DNA of 50,873 nt from a bacterium (GCA_027002475.1 JALWZS010000030.1:1-50873), one strand, 5' to 3'. Positions 34,327 through 43,015 are shown, counted from the first letter of the stretch. Program-made: numbers and translations. Notes: a model not told the origin generated them from the sequence alone.

Positions 34327-34394
34327 TCTTTCACCATAGGAATGGCCTTGTCTGGCCCTCTTCCCAGCCAAAAGTTCGATAAAAATATATGCAT

Positions 34395-34471
34395 GGGGCT
34401 GTAGCTCAGTTGGCTAGAGCATCGCGTTTGCAACGCGGAGGTCAGGAGTTCGAGTCTCCTCAGCTCCACCA
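34395..34471 (+). tRNA. tRNA-Ala (anticodon UGC)
   Basis: 77 bases with encoded CCA. Acceptor GGGGCTG/CAGCTCC (one G-U), anticodon loop TTTGCAA, T loop TTCGAGT. It occupies the classic position before the 23S gene. Confidence 0.95.
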
Positions 34472-34498
34472 GTCTACTTCGCTAAAGCTGCGTAGACT
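34471..34498 (+). repeat. CTTCGCTAAAGC hairpin, copy 3 (behind tRNA-Ala UGC)
   Basis: AGTCTAC (34471-34477) pairs perfectly with GTAGACT (34492-34498) around TTCGCTAAAGCTGC. It shares the terminal A of the tRNA CCA. The core equals copy 1 but the stem sequence is entirely different. Confidence 0.75.
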
Positions 34499-34665
34499 GG
34501 TGCGCTCCGAAACCTTGGTGGAGGAGTGCCATTAACAGACCAGAGGGTTAAGAATATGTTTTTGGTCCAATCGGTTTGTTAATTGTGAAATAGAACATTA
34601 ACAAGTAGTGAGAAAATAAAACAAGTAAAATTAGATGTTTTTAGCGTTGCTAGAAATCATCATAA

Positions 34666-34745
34666 CTTTACTTCTTGAATGTTTTTGCGTTCTGGAGTCA
34701 CGTTGGTTTCCTTTGGAAACTTTACGTGATTGATTAATAGGAAGA
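34666..34745 (+). other. pre-23S processing stem, 5' side
   Basis: 34666-34693 is complementary to 38138-38165 (a few mismatches) and 34736-34745 to 38125-38134. With the H1 helix (34754-34765 with 38109-38120) these form a long helix bringing both ends of the 23S together. Confidence 0.75.
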
Positions 34746-35266
34746 ACATTTTAGGTTAAATAATGCGTTAAGGGCGTACAGTGGATGCCTTGGCGGAAAA
34801 TGCCGATGAAGGACGTGGCAAGTCGACGAAATGCTTCGGGGAGCTGACATGCAAGCTTTGATCCGGAGATGTCCGAATGGGGAAACCTACCAAAGTAAAC
34901 CTTTGGTGCTGCGCACTGAAATTTTGCATGTTCGCATGTGATTACTAGGTGTGTAGCGGGAACCCGGCGAACTGAATCATCTAAGTAACCGGAGGAAAGG
35001 AAAGTAACATGGATCAACTTTGTTGATTCTACGATTCCCTTAGTAGCGGCGAGCGAAACGGGACCAGCCCGCGGATGAAATTTACGATGTTTATTAGTGG
35101 AACTACTTGGAATCGGTAGGCCATAGAGAGCAAACGCCTCGTACACGAAAATAAACATCTGATTTCCGCTGTGCAATTTCTTCGGAGATTGCATATGAGT
35201 AGCATGGGACACGTGAAATCCTGTGTGAATATAGGAGGACCTCCTCCTAAGGCTAAATACATTTTC

Positions 35267-35307
<41 letters not shown>

Positions 35308-35366
35308 CACCCCGGTGAGGGGAGTGAAATAGATCCTGAAACTGTACGTCTACAAGCAGTCGACGC

Positions 35367-35537
35367 TCGTGCGTGGCACGAGCAAATTCTAAACTGCTCA
35401 AACTCGAAACGACAAACGTTTTAATAACTTGATATGCAAGCGGACACAGTCTTTGTTTGTGTTCTCTGCGCTTAAGTTTTTGTGTTTGTTTTTTGGGGTT
35501 TGTTTATTAGGATTTGCTCACGCTGCGCGTGAGCTAC
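35367..35537 (+). repeat. 23S intervening sequence 1 (helix 25), twin of IVS 2
   Basis: About 171 bases inserted between CGACGC and GGCGTG. Each end carries a 19-base hairpin, an 8-bp stem with 3-base loop: GCTCGTGC-GTG-GCACGAGC and GCTCACGC-TGC-GCGTGAGC. Just inside, AGCAAATTCTAA pairs with TTAGGATTTGCT. The interior is A/C-rich on the left (ACTCGAAACGACAAAC) and T/G-rich on the right. No reading frame for an S23-type four-helix-bundle protein is present. Likely excised or left as an rRNA break. Confidence 0.8.
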
Positions 35538-36052
35538 GGCGTGTCTTTTGGAGCATAAGCCGGTGAGCGGCTCGTGAGTTGCAAGTCTAAGAGAGTTACT
35601 CTCGGAGGCGAAGGGAAACCGAGTGGTGTTAATAGCGCCCGACAGTTTCTTCGGAAACTTTACAGCAGCTTGCGGCCGGCCCGAAACCGAGTGAGCTATC
35701 CATGGCCAGGGTGAAAGCAAGGTAACACTTGCCGGAGGCCCGAACCGGTGTACGTTGAAAAGTGCTCGGATGAGCTGTGGATAGAAGTGAAATGCCAAAC
35801 GGACTCGGATATAGCTGGTTCTCCCCGAAATGGTTTTAAGGCCAGCGTCGTCCTACTCTTTATCTGGGGTAGAGCTACTGGATGGGTGTCAGGTGGGCAA
35901 CTGTCTGCATCCAACCAAACTCCGAATACAGATAAAATTATGACGGCAAGTTAGAGTGTGAGGGCTAAGCTTCATACTCGAAAGGGAAACAACCCAGATC
36001 GTACGCTAAGGTCCCTAAATCTTATCTCAGTGGGAAAGGAAGTTTTATTGCT

Positions 36053-36117
<65 letters not shown>

Positions 36118-36194
36118 AAGTGTCCCGATTCGTCGGGACGGGCAATGAAGCGCCGAAAATTTAACGGGGCTTAAGGTAAGTACCGAAGCGACGG

Positions 36195-36338
36195 ATCTTT
36201 CGCTAGAGACTCTAGATGGTTAGCCCATCCTTCACTAAAGTTACGGAGGGTCATCCTTCACCAGGAATGGTTGGGGTGTGATAGCCGACACTATAGTGAG
36301 AATGATGGTTTGCCATCCGAAGCCTCTGGCGAAGGATG
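36195..36338 (+). other. 23S insertion in helix 45
   Basis: About 140 bases where E. coli has a hairpin of about 25. It contains a forward copy of the CTTCGCTAAAGC hairpin (about 36224-36250) and a reverse-oriented copy (36313-36339). CCATCCTTCACTA near its left can also pair with TAGTGAGAATGATGG near its right. No sequence likeness to the other two insertions. Boundaries approximate. Confidence 0.65.
36224..36250 (+). repeat. CTTCGCTAAAGC hairpin, copy 4 (inside 23S)
   Basis: CCCATCCTTCACTAAAGTTACGGAGGG: the core TTCACTAAAGTTACGG differs from copy 1 by paired changes (GCT/AGC to ACT/AGT). Confidence 0.55.
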
Positions 36339-36339
36339 G
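36313..36339 (-). repeat. CTTCGC...GGCTTCGG hairpin, copy 5 (inside 23S, reverse)
   Basis: On the reverse strand CCATCC-TTCGCCAGAGGCTTC-GGATGG: same outline (stem, TTCGC, loop, GCTTCGG) in the opposite orientation to copy 4. Confidence 0.5.
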
Positions 36340-36765
36340 TAGGGGAGCGTTCTATAGGCGTTGAAGGAGAACCGTGAGGTTCTTTGGAGCGTATAGAAGT
36401 GAGAATGCACGGCATGAGTAACGCAAGGTCGCAGAGATTGCGACCCACCGAATACCCAAGGTTTCCGCAGCACTGGACATCAGCTGCGGGTTAGGCGGTC
36501 CTAAGGCGAGGCCGAAAGGCGTAGTCGATGGACAGACGGTTAATATTCCGTCCCCCACGTGACGCTTGCAGACAGGGGACGCATTGAAACGGTTCGCTTG
36601 CGAGCTAAAGTAGGTGCCAAGAAAAGCCTGTTCTGCGCTAAGCCCACGTGGTCCGTACCGCAAACCGACACAGGTGGGTGGGGTGAGTAGCCTAAGGTGA
36701 TCGAGATAACCATTGCTAAGGAACTCGGCAAATTGCTGTCGTAACTTAGGGAGAAGGCAGCCCTT

Positions 36766-36875
36766 GCTTGTGTGTTGCACAAGCAAATTCGAAGCACGAA
36801 ACTACAAACTATACAAACGACGCGTTTGGTATTTGTACGTTTGTGTTTTGGGATTTGCTCGCGCAGCACGCGAGT
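36766..36875 (+). repeat. 23S intervening sequence 2 (helix 63), twin of IVS 1
   Basis: 110-base insertion with the same plan as IVS 1. The 19-base end hairpins are GCTTGTGT-GTT-GCACAAGC and GCTCGCGCAGCACGCGAGT. AAATTCGAA follows the first and GGGATTT precedes the second. An A/C-rich left side (GCACGAAACTACAAACTATA) faces a T/G-rich right side. It is shorter in the middle than IVS 1 and has no reading frame. Confidence 0.8.
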
Positions 36876-37075
36876 TGGGGGGCACAAACCAGGCTCTTAC
36901 GACTGTTTATCAAAAACACAGGTCTCTGCTAACCAGTAATGGGATGTATAGAGGCTGACGCCTGCCCAATGCCGGAAGGTTAAAGAAGGGGGTGGCTGGT
37001 TTACTTCGGTAAACCTTCTGCTTTCGACTGAAGCCCCGGTGAATGGCAGCAGTAACTATAACTGTTCTAAGGTAC

Positions 37076-37108
<33 letters not shown>

Positions 37109-37640
37109 GGAAAGGCGTAACGAGAAGAGCACTGTCTTCAGCAATGGGCTCGGTGAAATTGCAATACCCGTGAAGATGCGGGTTTCCCACACCAGGACAA
37201 AAAGACCCCGTGGAGCTTTACTATAGCTTGGCATTGTTATGGGGTTTAACATGTGTAGCGTAACGGGGAGACTTTGAAGGAGGGGCGCCAGCTTCTCTGG
37301 AGTCGCCAATGAAACACCCGTCTTGTTAGACTTTATAACTAACCTTAGGCCGTGAATCCGGTCTGGGGACATTGTCTGGCAGGTAGTTTATCTGGGGCGG
37401 ATGCCTGGCAAAAGATAACCCAGGTGCCCAAAGGTTCTCTTACTCCGGATGGAAATCGGAGCGCAAGTGTAAAGGCAAAAGAGAGCTTGACTGTGAGGCA
37501 GACATGCCGAACAGGAGCGAAAGCTGGGCTTAATGATCCTGCCTATCGTAGAGGTATGGAGGCAGCTTATCGGATAACAGTTACCCCGGGGATAACAGAG
37601 TGGTCGCGCCCAATAGCCCGAATTGCCGGCGCGGTTCGCT

Positions 37641-37673
<33 letters not shown>

Positions 37674-37694
37674 TAGCAGGTCCCAAGGGTTGGT

Positions 37695-37731
<37 letters not shown>

Positions 37732-38124
37732 AACCGTCGTGAGACAGGTTGGTCTCTATCCGGTGTGGGCGTAGGAAGGTTTGAGAGGACATCCCGCTAG
37801 TACGAGAGGACCGTGGGGTGCGAACCTCTAGTGTATGAGTTATCCTAGTTCTTCGAACTAAGCTAACTACTGAGTTTTGTAAGGCAAAACGTCAACAGTT
37901 GTTGGTTTAAATCGAAGGATTAGGGTATTGCTCAGTAGCTACGTTCGTTTAGGATAAGCGCTGAAGGCATATAAGCGCGAAGCCGTCCTCAAGATTAAAC
38001 CTAATCTCCGCTTCGGCGGAGTGCGATTCCCTAGGAGATTACTAGGTTAATAGGTGGCAGGTGTAAGTGCAGTAATGTATTTAGCCGAGCCATACTAATG
38101 AATCGTTTCATTATTTAACCTTGC

Positions 38125-38165
38125 TCTTCCTATTTTAAGAACGCAGAAACATTCAAGCGGTAAAG
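38125..38165 (+). other. pre-23S processing stem, 3' side
   Basis: Pairs with 34666-34693 and 34736-34745. The last part, CAAGCGGTAAA (38154-38164), is also perfectly complementary to 38311-38321 behind the 5S gene, so the two pairings exclude each other. Confidence 0.7.
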
Positions 38166-38170
38166 TGATT

Positions 38171-38304
38171 TCTTGGTGACCATGGCGGTCCGGGTACACT
38201 CATGCCTTTTTAAGGCTTAAACCATACCGAACATGAAGGTTAAGCGGACCAGCGGGAATGATACTTAGTCCATCTGGACTTGGGAAAGTACCTAGTCGCC
38301 AAGA
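38171..38304 (+). rRNA. rrf: 5S ribosomal RNA with extra hairpin
   Basis: Terminal helix TCTTGGTGAC/GTCGCCAAGA closes a 134-base molecule, against about 120 normally. CATACCGAACATGAAGGTTAAGC matches the loop C/helix III landmark. The excess is a small hairpin GCCTT-TTT-AAGGC at about 38203-38215, just before it. Ends placed by the terminal helix. Confidence 0.9.
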
Positions 38305-38310
38305 ATTCAG

Positions 38311-38326
38311 TTTACCGCTTGTTTTA
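38311..38326 (+). terminator. 3' arm of pre-5S stem and possible terminator
   Basis: TTTACCGCTTG (38311-38321) pairs with CAAGCGGTAAA (38154-38164) around the whole 5S gene and is followed by TTTT. It could be a processing stem, a weak terminator, or both. Confidence 0.45.
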
Positions 38327-38351
38327 TACTATACTTCTTTCCTCGATTGGG

Positions 38352-38357
38352 TATAAT
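38352..38357 (+). promoter_or_regulatory. -10 element of rpsA
   Basis: TATAAT lies 16 bases before the ATG at 38374. A short leader of about 9-10 bases with GGAG is expected. It overlaps the longer reading frame from TTG 38347, arguing against that start. Confidence 0.55.
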
Positions 38358-38373
38358 GAGCGCGGAGAAAAAT

Positions 38374-39438
38374 ATGGCTACAAAGAAAAAACTAACAATG
38401 GAAGATCTTTTAAATAATACGGCTGCTCTTTCTATTCAGCAATTAAGGCGTGGTGACATCGTCGAAGGTACTATTATTGAAATTAATGAACGCGAGGCAT
38501 TGGTTGATGTTGGTGCAAAGTCAGAAGGAGTAATACCTCAAGCTGAGCTAAAAGGTACTCACTACAAAGTTGGCGACAAGATATTAGTTTATGTATTAAC
38601 CCCAGAAGATCGGCGTGGTCAAATGATTGTTTCGCTAAAGCGTGCGCAGACCTACAAGAGTTGGAGCGATATGGTCGAGGCTTTTAAGGAGGGGAAAACT
38701 TTAGATTTCACAATAACAGGACATAATAGGGGCGGTCTTATTGGCGACGTTAATGGTATTGTAGGCTTTATTCCTTTTTCACATAGTGAATCTGCGTCTG
38801 ATCTTTCTTTAGATAAAGCAGAGCTGCAGTCTATGCTCGATAAAATGGTTGGTAAGACCGTAAAGACACGAATTATCGAGCTAGATAGAGAAAAAAACAG
38901 AATAATCCTTTCCGAGAAAGAAGCTGTTATTGGTGAAGCGCTAGAAAAAAGAAAAGAAAAAGCAGCAAAACTTAAAGAAGGAGATACTGTAACTGTTGAA
39001 GTTACTGCAGTTATGCCTTATGGGCTCGTTGTAACTGTTGATGGTGTTGAAGGGCTTATTCCTCGTGAAGAGGTCTCCTGGGATGATGATTCAATAGATG
39101 AGCGATTAGGTCAAACACAGATAGGCGATAAGCTTGACGCTCAGGTTATTGAGTTAAATAAAGAGTTAGGAAAAGTAAAACTTTCCATTAAGAATATCTC
39201 TAGCAATCCATGGGAAGAGTTAACTAAATCCAGCAAGGTCGGAGATGTTGTTGACGCGACAATAAGTAGGATTACAAGCTATGGCGTTTTTGCTACGCTT
39301 GGTGAAGGCATCGAAGGTATGATCCCGTTAACTTCTATTCCTGAGGACATGCAGCTTTCTGTGGGGCAGGCAATTAAGGTTAAGATTGAAGCTTTGGATA
39401 AAGACAAACGTCGATTAGATCTAGATTACGCTTCTTAA
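38374..39438 (+). CDS. rpsA: 30S ribosomal protein S1
   Basis: A 354-residue protein of four S1 RNA-binding repeats, starting near residues 22 (RGDIVEGTIIEINEREALVD), 108, 193 (EGDTVTVEVTAVMPYGLVVT) and 279 (VGDVVDATISRITSYGVFAT). The last two show the typical VGxxVxxxVxxxxxYGxxV pattern. Length matches the four-domain S1 of many non-proteobacteria. It helps mRNA bind the 30S subunit, which is of interest because many mRNAs here look leaderless. ATG 38374 has GGAG about 7 bases upstream. radA follows after 5 bases. Confidence 0.92.
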   Translation: MATKKKLTMEDLLNNTAALSIQQLRRGDIVEGTIIEINEREALVDVGAKSEGVIPQAELKGTHYKVGDKILVYVLTPEDRRGQMIVSLKRAQTYKSWSDMVEAFKEGKTLDFTITGHNRGGLIGDVNGIVGFIPFSHSESASDLSLDKAELQSMLDKMVGKTVKTRIIELDREKNRIILSEKEAVIGEALEKRKEKAAKLKEGDTVTVEVTAVMPYGLVVTVDGVEGLIPREEVSWDDDSIDERLGQTQIGDKLDAQVIELNKELGKVKLSIKNISSNPWEELTKSSKVGDVVDATISRITSYGVFATLGEGIEGMIPLTSIPEDMQLSVGQAIKVKIEALDKDKRRLDLDYAS

Positions 39439-39443
39439 GTAAC

Positions 39444-40760
39444 GTGGCTAAACAAAGTACTGTTTACGTATGTGGGGTCTGTGGGGCTAAAACTCACAAA
39501 TGGCAAGGACGATGCTTTGAGTGTGGTGCGTATAACAGTTTTGTTGAGGAAACCATCTCTACTAAATCCTCTAAGCAAATATCGCTATCTGTCTTAAAAA
39601 ACAAGAATCTTAAGGATATAACCATTGAAGCTACAAGTCGCATAAAGTTGGGTATCCCTGAAGTTGATGAACTTCTCGCGGGTGGTTTGGTCCCAGGACA
39701 AACAGTGCTGGTCGGGGGTGAGCCAGGTATTGGAAAGTCCACATTATTACTACAATTAGCTGATAAACAAAAAAGCATTTACATCGCAGGGGAGGAATCA
39801 ATGACCCAAATAAAAATTCGCGCTAAAAGATTAGGTTTAACTGGTGAAAATGTTGACGTGATTGACGAGCGCGATGTAGATACTCTAAGTGCTTACTTAG
39901 AAAAAGTTGCAGAGGAAAACGACACCCAGCCACTTGTTATAGTGGACTCTATACAGTCTGTTTTTTCGACCCATATAAAGAGCGTCGCCGGCAGTATAGC
40001 TCAAGTTCAATATTGTGCATCTGTCTTAAACGAAATCGCTAAGAAATACGCACTGCCAATGATAATTGTGGGGCAAATTACAAAGTCTGGCTACCTGGCG
40101 GGACCAAAGATGCTTGAGCACTTAGTTGATACAGTATTGTATTTTTATGGCGATAGAAAGGCGCAATTGCGTGCCTTGCGGGTGGTAAAGAACCGCTTTG
40201 GACCAGCGCAAGGGCTAGAACTCTTTATCATGACTGGCGCTGGATTAGAGTCTGCTGACCCGTACCTTGCGGAGCTTATAGCCAACCCCAACAGGAATGT
40301 TCCAGGAACAATATTTTCCGTAGTTTTAGAAGGCGCACGTCCTCTTATTGTCGAAGTTCAGGCGCTGGTAGTTCCATCTAAATTTAGTAATCCAAGACAT
40401 GTCGTTAACGGATACTCATCTAAGCGAGTTGAAATGTTGCTTGCGGTTATTGCAAAAAGGTTAGGCATAAACATTTACTCGTACGATCTTTTCCTAAACA
40501 TTAGTGGGGGAATAAGGGTTGATGACTATGCTTTAGACTTGCCAATTGTGTTAGCCATTCTTTCTGTTGTTAAAAATAAAAAGCTTCCAACAGAGGCAGT
40601 GGCATTTGGGGAGATTGGTCTCTTAGGTGAAGTAAAAAAGGTTCCTTCTGAAAACCTACGAGAAAAAGAAGCGAAAAAGCATGGTTTAGCGAAAATCATA
40701 TCTGCAGCCACGTCGCCTTTACTAAAAGAGATTGCTAAGAAGACGGATTTGATTAAGTGA
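39444..40760 (+). CDS. radA: DNA repair protein RadA
   Basis: RadA is a RecA-like helicase that promotes branch migration in recombination. The 438-residue protein has an N-terminal four-Cys zinc finger (CGVCGAKTHKWQGRCFECG), a RecA-like core with Walker A GGEPGIGKST (about 92) and Walker B PLVIVDSIQS, the RadA-specific KNRFG motif (VVKNRFGPAQGLELF, about 250), and a C-terminal Lon-protease-like domain (NISGGIRVDDYALDLPIVLAILS). GTG start, five bases after rpsA stop, so the two are co-transcribed. Confidence 0.95.
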   Translation: MAKQSTVYVCGVCGAKTHKWQGRCFECGAYNSFVEETISTKSSKQISLSVLKNKNLKDITIEATSRIKLGIPEVDELLAGGLVPGQTVLVGGEPGIGKSTLLLQLADKQKSIYIAGEESMTQIKIRAKRLGLTGENVDVIDERDVDTLSAYLEKVAEENDTQPLVIVDSIQSVFSTHIKSVAGSIAQVQYCASVLNEIAKKYALPMIIVGQITKSGYLAGPKMLEHLVDTVLYFYGDRKAQLRALRVVKNRFGPAQGLELFIMTGAGLESADPYLAELIANPNRNVPGTIFSVVLEGARPLIVEVQALVVPSKFSNPRHVVNGYSSKRVEMLLAVIAKRLGINIYSYDLFLNISGGIRVDDYALDLPIVLAILSVVKNKKLPTEAVAFGEIGLLGEVKKVPSENLREKEAKKHGLAKIISAATSPLLKEIAKKTDLIK

Positions 40761-40807
40761 GAGGGTAGTTTCAATGCTACAATTGTTGCATAAGTACAAG
40801 GACAAAC

Positions 40808-41524
40808 ATGCTTAAGAAATTAACCAATCTTCTAAAAAGTATTCCTACACCAAGCATATACTTTGTGTTTCCAGGACGAGAAAGGAAAAAGAAGAAGACA
40901 GTGAAAGATATCCGTGAAATCTACGTTCCACAAAAGCCTGCGCTGGTAGTCGATACCTCGGCCCTCATTGACGGGAGGTTAGCAGACATTGTTGCCACTG
41001 GGTTTATGTCAGGTACCTTTATTGTTCCTTCATACGTGGTTAACGAGCTGCAACAAGTAGCTGATTCTAAAAATCCTCAAAAACGAAAAAGGGGGCGAAG
41101 AGGGTTAGATGTTTTGAATGAGATAAAAAAATCGAAGTTTACCAAATTCAAAGTTATAAGAATGGGACTTAGTGCAAAAACTGTAGATGAAAGCTTAATC
41201 GTTTTAGCACGTAAGCTTAAAGGGCGTGTTATTACTACGGACTTTAACTTAAATAAAGTTGGTAAGATTGCTGGTGTTCCTATTCTTAATGTTAATGAGT
41301 TGGCCAATACAGTCAAAACCATCTATCTGCCTGGCGAGAAGTTTGAATTGCGTCTTTTGCAAGAAGGTAAAGAAAAGAAGCAGGCCGTTGGATATTTACC
41401 TGATGGAACAATGGTTGTTGTTAAGGGCGCATCTAACCTTATAGGCGAAGATGTGAAGGTTGTTGTCGAGCGCCTTTTGCAAACCAATGCAGGCAGAATG
41501 GTCTTTGCAAAGCTTGACTCTTGA
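40808..41524 (+). CDS. PIN-TRAM domain protein (YacL-like)
   Basis: A 238-residue protein. After a basic N-terminus, a PIN nuclease domain shows the acidic cluster: ALVVDTSALIDGR (Asp), YVVNELQQVAD (Glu), VDESLIVLA and VITTDFNLNKVG (Asp). A C-terminal TRAM domain follows (YLPGEKFELRLLQEGKEKKQAVGYLPDGTMVVV). This is the cytosolic part of YacL proteins, without the four N-terminal membrane helices they usually have. It is a predicted RNase. It sits next to radA as in many Gram-positive genomes. TACAAT upstream (about 40777) suggests its own promoter. Its stop codon overlaps the -35 of the next RNA promoter. Confidence 0.88.
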   Translation: MLKKLTNLLKSIPTPSIYFVFPGRERKKKKTVKDIREIYVPQKPALVVDTSALIDGRLADIVATGFMSGTFIVPSYVVNELQQVADSKNPQKRKRGRRGLDVLNEIKKSKFTKFKVIRMGLSAKTVDESLIVLARKLKGRVITTDFNLNKVGKIAGVPILNVNELANTVKTIYLPGEKFELRLLQEGKEKKQAVGYLPDGTMVVVKGASNLIGEDVKVVVERLLQTNAGRMVFAKLDS

Positions 41525-41549
41525 CAAGCAGTCCCAAAAATGCTATAAG
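41521..41549 (+). promoter_or_regulatory. promoter of candidate RNA upstream of rho
   Basis: TTGACA (41521-41526), 17 bases, TATAAG (41544-41549). The -35 overlaps the stop codon of the PIN-TRAM gene. The predicted start, 7 bases after the -10, is the first G of the closing helix of the RNA. Confidence 0.7.
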
Positions 41550-41555
41550 TATATC

Positions 41556-41623
41556 GCCAGGGTTGATTTTATGTGGAGGGGCAGTACACATAAAATCGCG
41601 TTAATTTTTATTGACGCCCTGGC
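41556..41623 (+). ncRNA. candidate structured RNA with three-way junction
   Basis: GCCAGGG (41556-41562) pairs perfectly with CCCTGGC (41617-41623), closing two hairpins. The first is a perfect 10-bp stem (41566-41575 with 41587-41596) capped by an 11-base loop, GAGGGGCAGTA. The second is a 7-bp stem (41599-41605 with 41610-41616, one G-U) with a TTTT loop. No reading frame fits. TCTACTTTATTT follows, a poor T tract. It does not match the purine, TPP, THF or hammerhead consensus that I know. It could be a small RNA or a regulatory leader, but rho has its own promoter downstream. Confidence 0.65.
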
Positions 41624-41664
41624 TCTACTTTATTTCAAAATATAATGTTTACGGATAATTTAAC

Positions 41665-41693
41665 TTGACAATAGTCACTGCACTTGTTAAAGT
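41665..41693 (+). promoter_or_regulatory. promoter of rho
   Basis: TTGACA (41665-41670), 17 bases, TAAAGT (41688-41693). It lies about 92 bases before the rho ATG, giving an unusually long leader for this window. Confidence 0.7.
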
Positions 41694-41695
41694 AT

Positions 41696-41745
41696 AAACA
41701 CTTTTCCTACTATTTCGGCTTAGACGTCGTTCTCGGAAAGTGTTT
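41696..41745 (+). promoter_or_regulatory. leader hairpin of rho
   Basis: AAACACTTTTCC (41696-41707) pairs with GGAAAGTGTTT (41735-41745), apart from one bulged or mismatched base, around a 27-base loop. There is no T tract, so it is not an intrinsic terminator. rho is autoregulated in other bacteria, so a leader role in control is plausible but unproven. Confidence 0.55.
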
Positions 41746-41785
41746 AAAGAGAATTTTAATGCGAAAAATCTAAAATAATTCACTT

Positions 41786-42979
41786 ATGGCTACTACAACA
41801 AATACAAATGATACGGTAACGCAGGCACAAGCTTCGGCTGAGCCAAAATCAGACTTTTCTCCTGAAGCAGAAACCAAAGAGGTTTCTGGAGTGTTGGAGA
41901 TACTTCAAGACTATGGTTTTTTGCGGACCGAAAACATGAAACCCGGTCCTGAGGATATTTATATCAGCATGAGCCAAATTCGTAAGTTCCGACTTCGAAA
42001 TGGTGACCAAATAAGTGGTTTAGCCCGTCCGCCCAAACAAGGTGAAAAATACTGGGGGCTTTTAAGGGTTGATAGTGTCTGGGGAGAAGATCCGGAGAAA
42101 ATGTACAATAGACCTTGGTTTGATAGATTAACGCCCATTTTCCCTGATGAGAGGTTAAAGCTTGAAACCAAGCCCGATATAATTTCAACAAGATTGCTTG
42201 ATTTAATTGCCCCTGTTGGGCGTGGACAAAGAGCAATGATTGTATCCCCGCCAAAAGCTGGAAAAACCACTTTCTTAAAAGAGATTGCTAATGGAATTAC
42301 GACTAATCATCCCGATGTTTCGCTTTTGGTTGTTTTGATAGGTGAGAGACCTGAAGAGGTTACTGATATGCGCCGCAGTGTTGAAGGGGAGGTTGTTGCG
42401 AGTAACTTTGACGAGAAACCAAGTGAGCAAGTGTCTGCATCTGCATTAGTCCTTGATATGGCGAAAAGGATGGTTGAGCTTGGTAAGGACGTTGTTATGC
42501 TTGTTGACTCAATAACTCGTCTGGCACGTGCTCACAACCTTAATGTTCCTCCTAGCGGAAGGACTCTTTCTGGTGGGTTTGATCCTGCAGCTTTATATCC
42601 ACCAAAACACTTCTTTGGTGCTGCTAGAAACATTGAAAACGGTGGCTCGTTAACGATTATTGCTACCGCACTTGTTGATACTGGTAGCAAGATGGACGAC
42701 CTCATTTACGAGGAATTTAAGGGGACTGGAAACATGGAAGTTCACTTGGACCGTAAACTAGCTGAAAGAAGGATTTATCCCGCAATAGACGTTACTCGCT
42801 CTGGCACTAGACATGAAGAGCTGTTAATTCCGCCAGCGGATTTGGAAAAAGTCGTTAAATTAAGGAGAATGCTTGATACTCTAGGAGAGGGTTCGCAAAC
42901 TACAGAATTGTTAATTGCTCGACTTCGCAAAACTAAAAGCAATAAAGACTTCTTAGCGACGATGCATGAAGTAAAATAA
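41786..42979 (+). CDS. rho: transcription termination factor Rho
   Basis: A hexameric RNA-dependent ATPase that ends transcription. The 397-residue protein has a polar N-terminus, the cold-shock-like RNA-binding domain (GVLEILQDYGFLRTENMKPGPEDIY), Walker A PPKAGKTTFLKE (about 153), Walker B VVMLVDSITRLARAHN, the Q/P-loop region SGRTLSGGFDPAALYPPKHFFG and the R-loop GTGNMEVHLDRKLAERRIYPAID. It is complete and without the large insertions seen in some CPR Rho proteins. No Shine-Dalgarno is obvious before the ATG. The M23 peptidase gene follows. Confidence 0.97.
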   Translation: MATTTNTNDTVTQAQASAEPKSDFSPEAETKEVSGVLEILQDYGFLRTENMKPGPEDIYISMSQIRKFRLRNGDQISGLARPPKQGEKYWGLLRVDSVWGEDPEKMYNRPWFDRLTPIFPDERLKLETKPDIISTRLLDLIAPVGRGQRAMIVSPPKAGKTTFLKEIANGITTNHPDVSLLVVLIGERPEEVTDMRRSVEGEVVASNFDEKPSEQVSASALVLDMAKRMVELGKDVVMLVDSITRLARAHNLNVPPSGRTLSGGFDPAALYPPKHFFGAARNIENGGSLTIIATALVDTGSKMDDLIYEEFKGTGNMEVHLDRKLAERRIYPAIDVTRSGTRHEELLIPPADLEKVVKLRRMLDTLGEGSQTTELLIARLRKTKSNKDFLATMHEVK

Positions 42980-43015
42980 TCTTAACTTCTAATTTGTGAA
43001 AAATTTCTTAATTGA

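Noticed and set aside
35367-35537. S23 four-helix-bundle gene expected in a 23S intervening sequence
   Set aside because: No frame of the needed length (about 115 residues) fits in either twin element.
41556-41623. Known riboswitch or hammerhead ribozyme upstream of rho
   Set aside because: The three-way junction lacks the core sequences of the purine, TPP and THF riboswitches and of the hammerhead.
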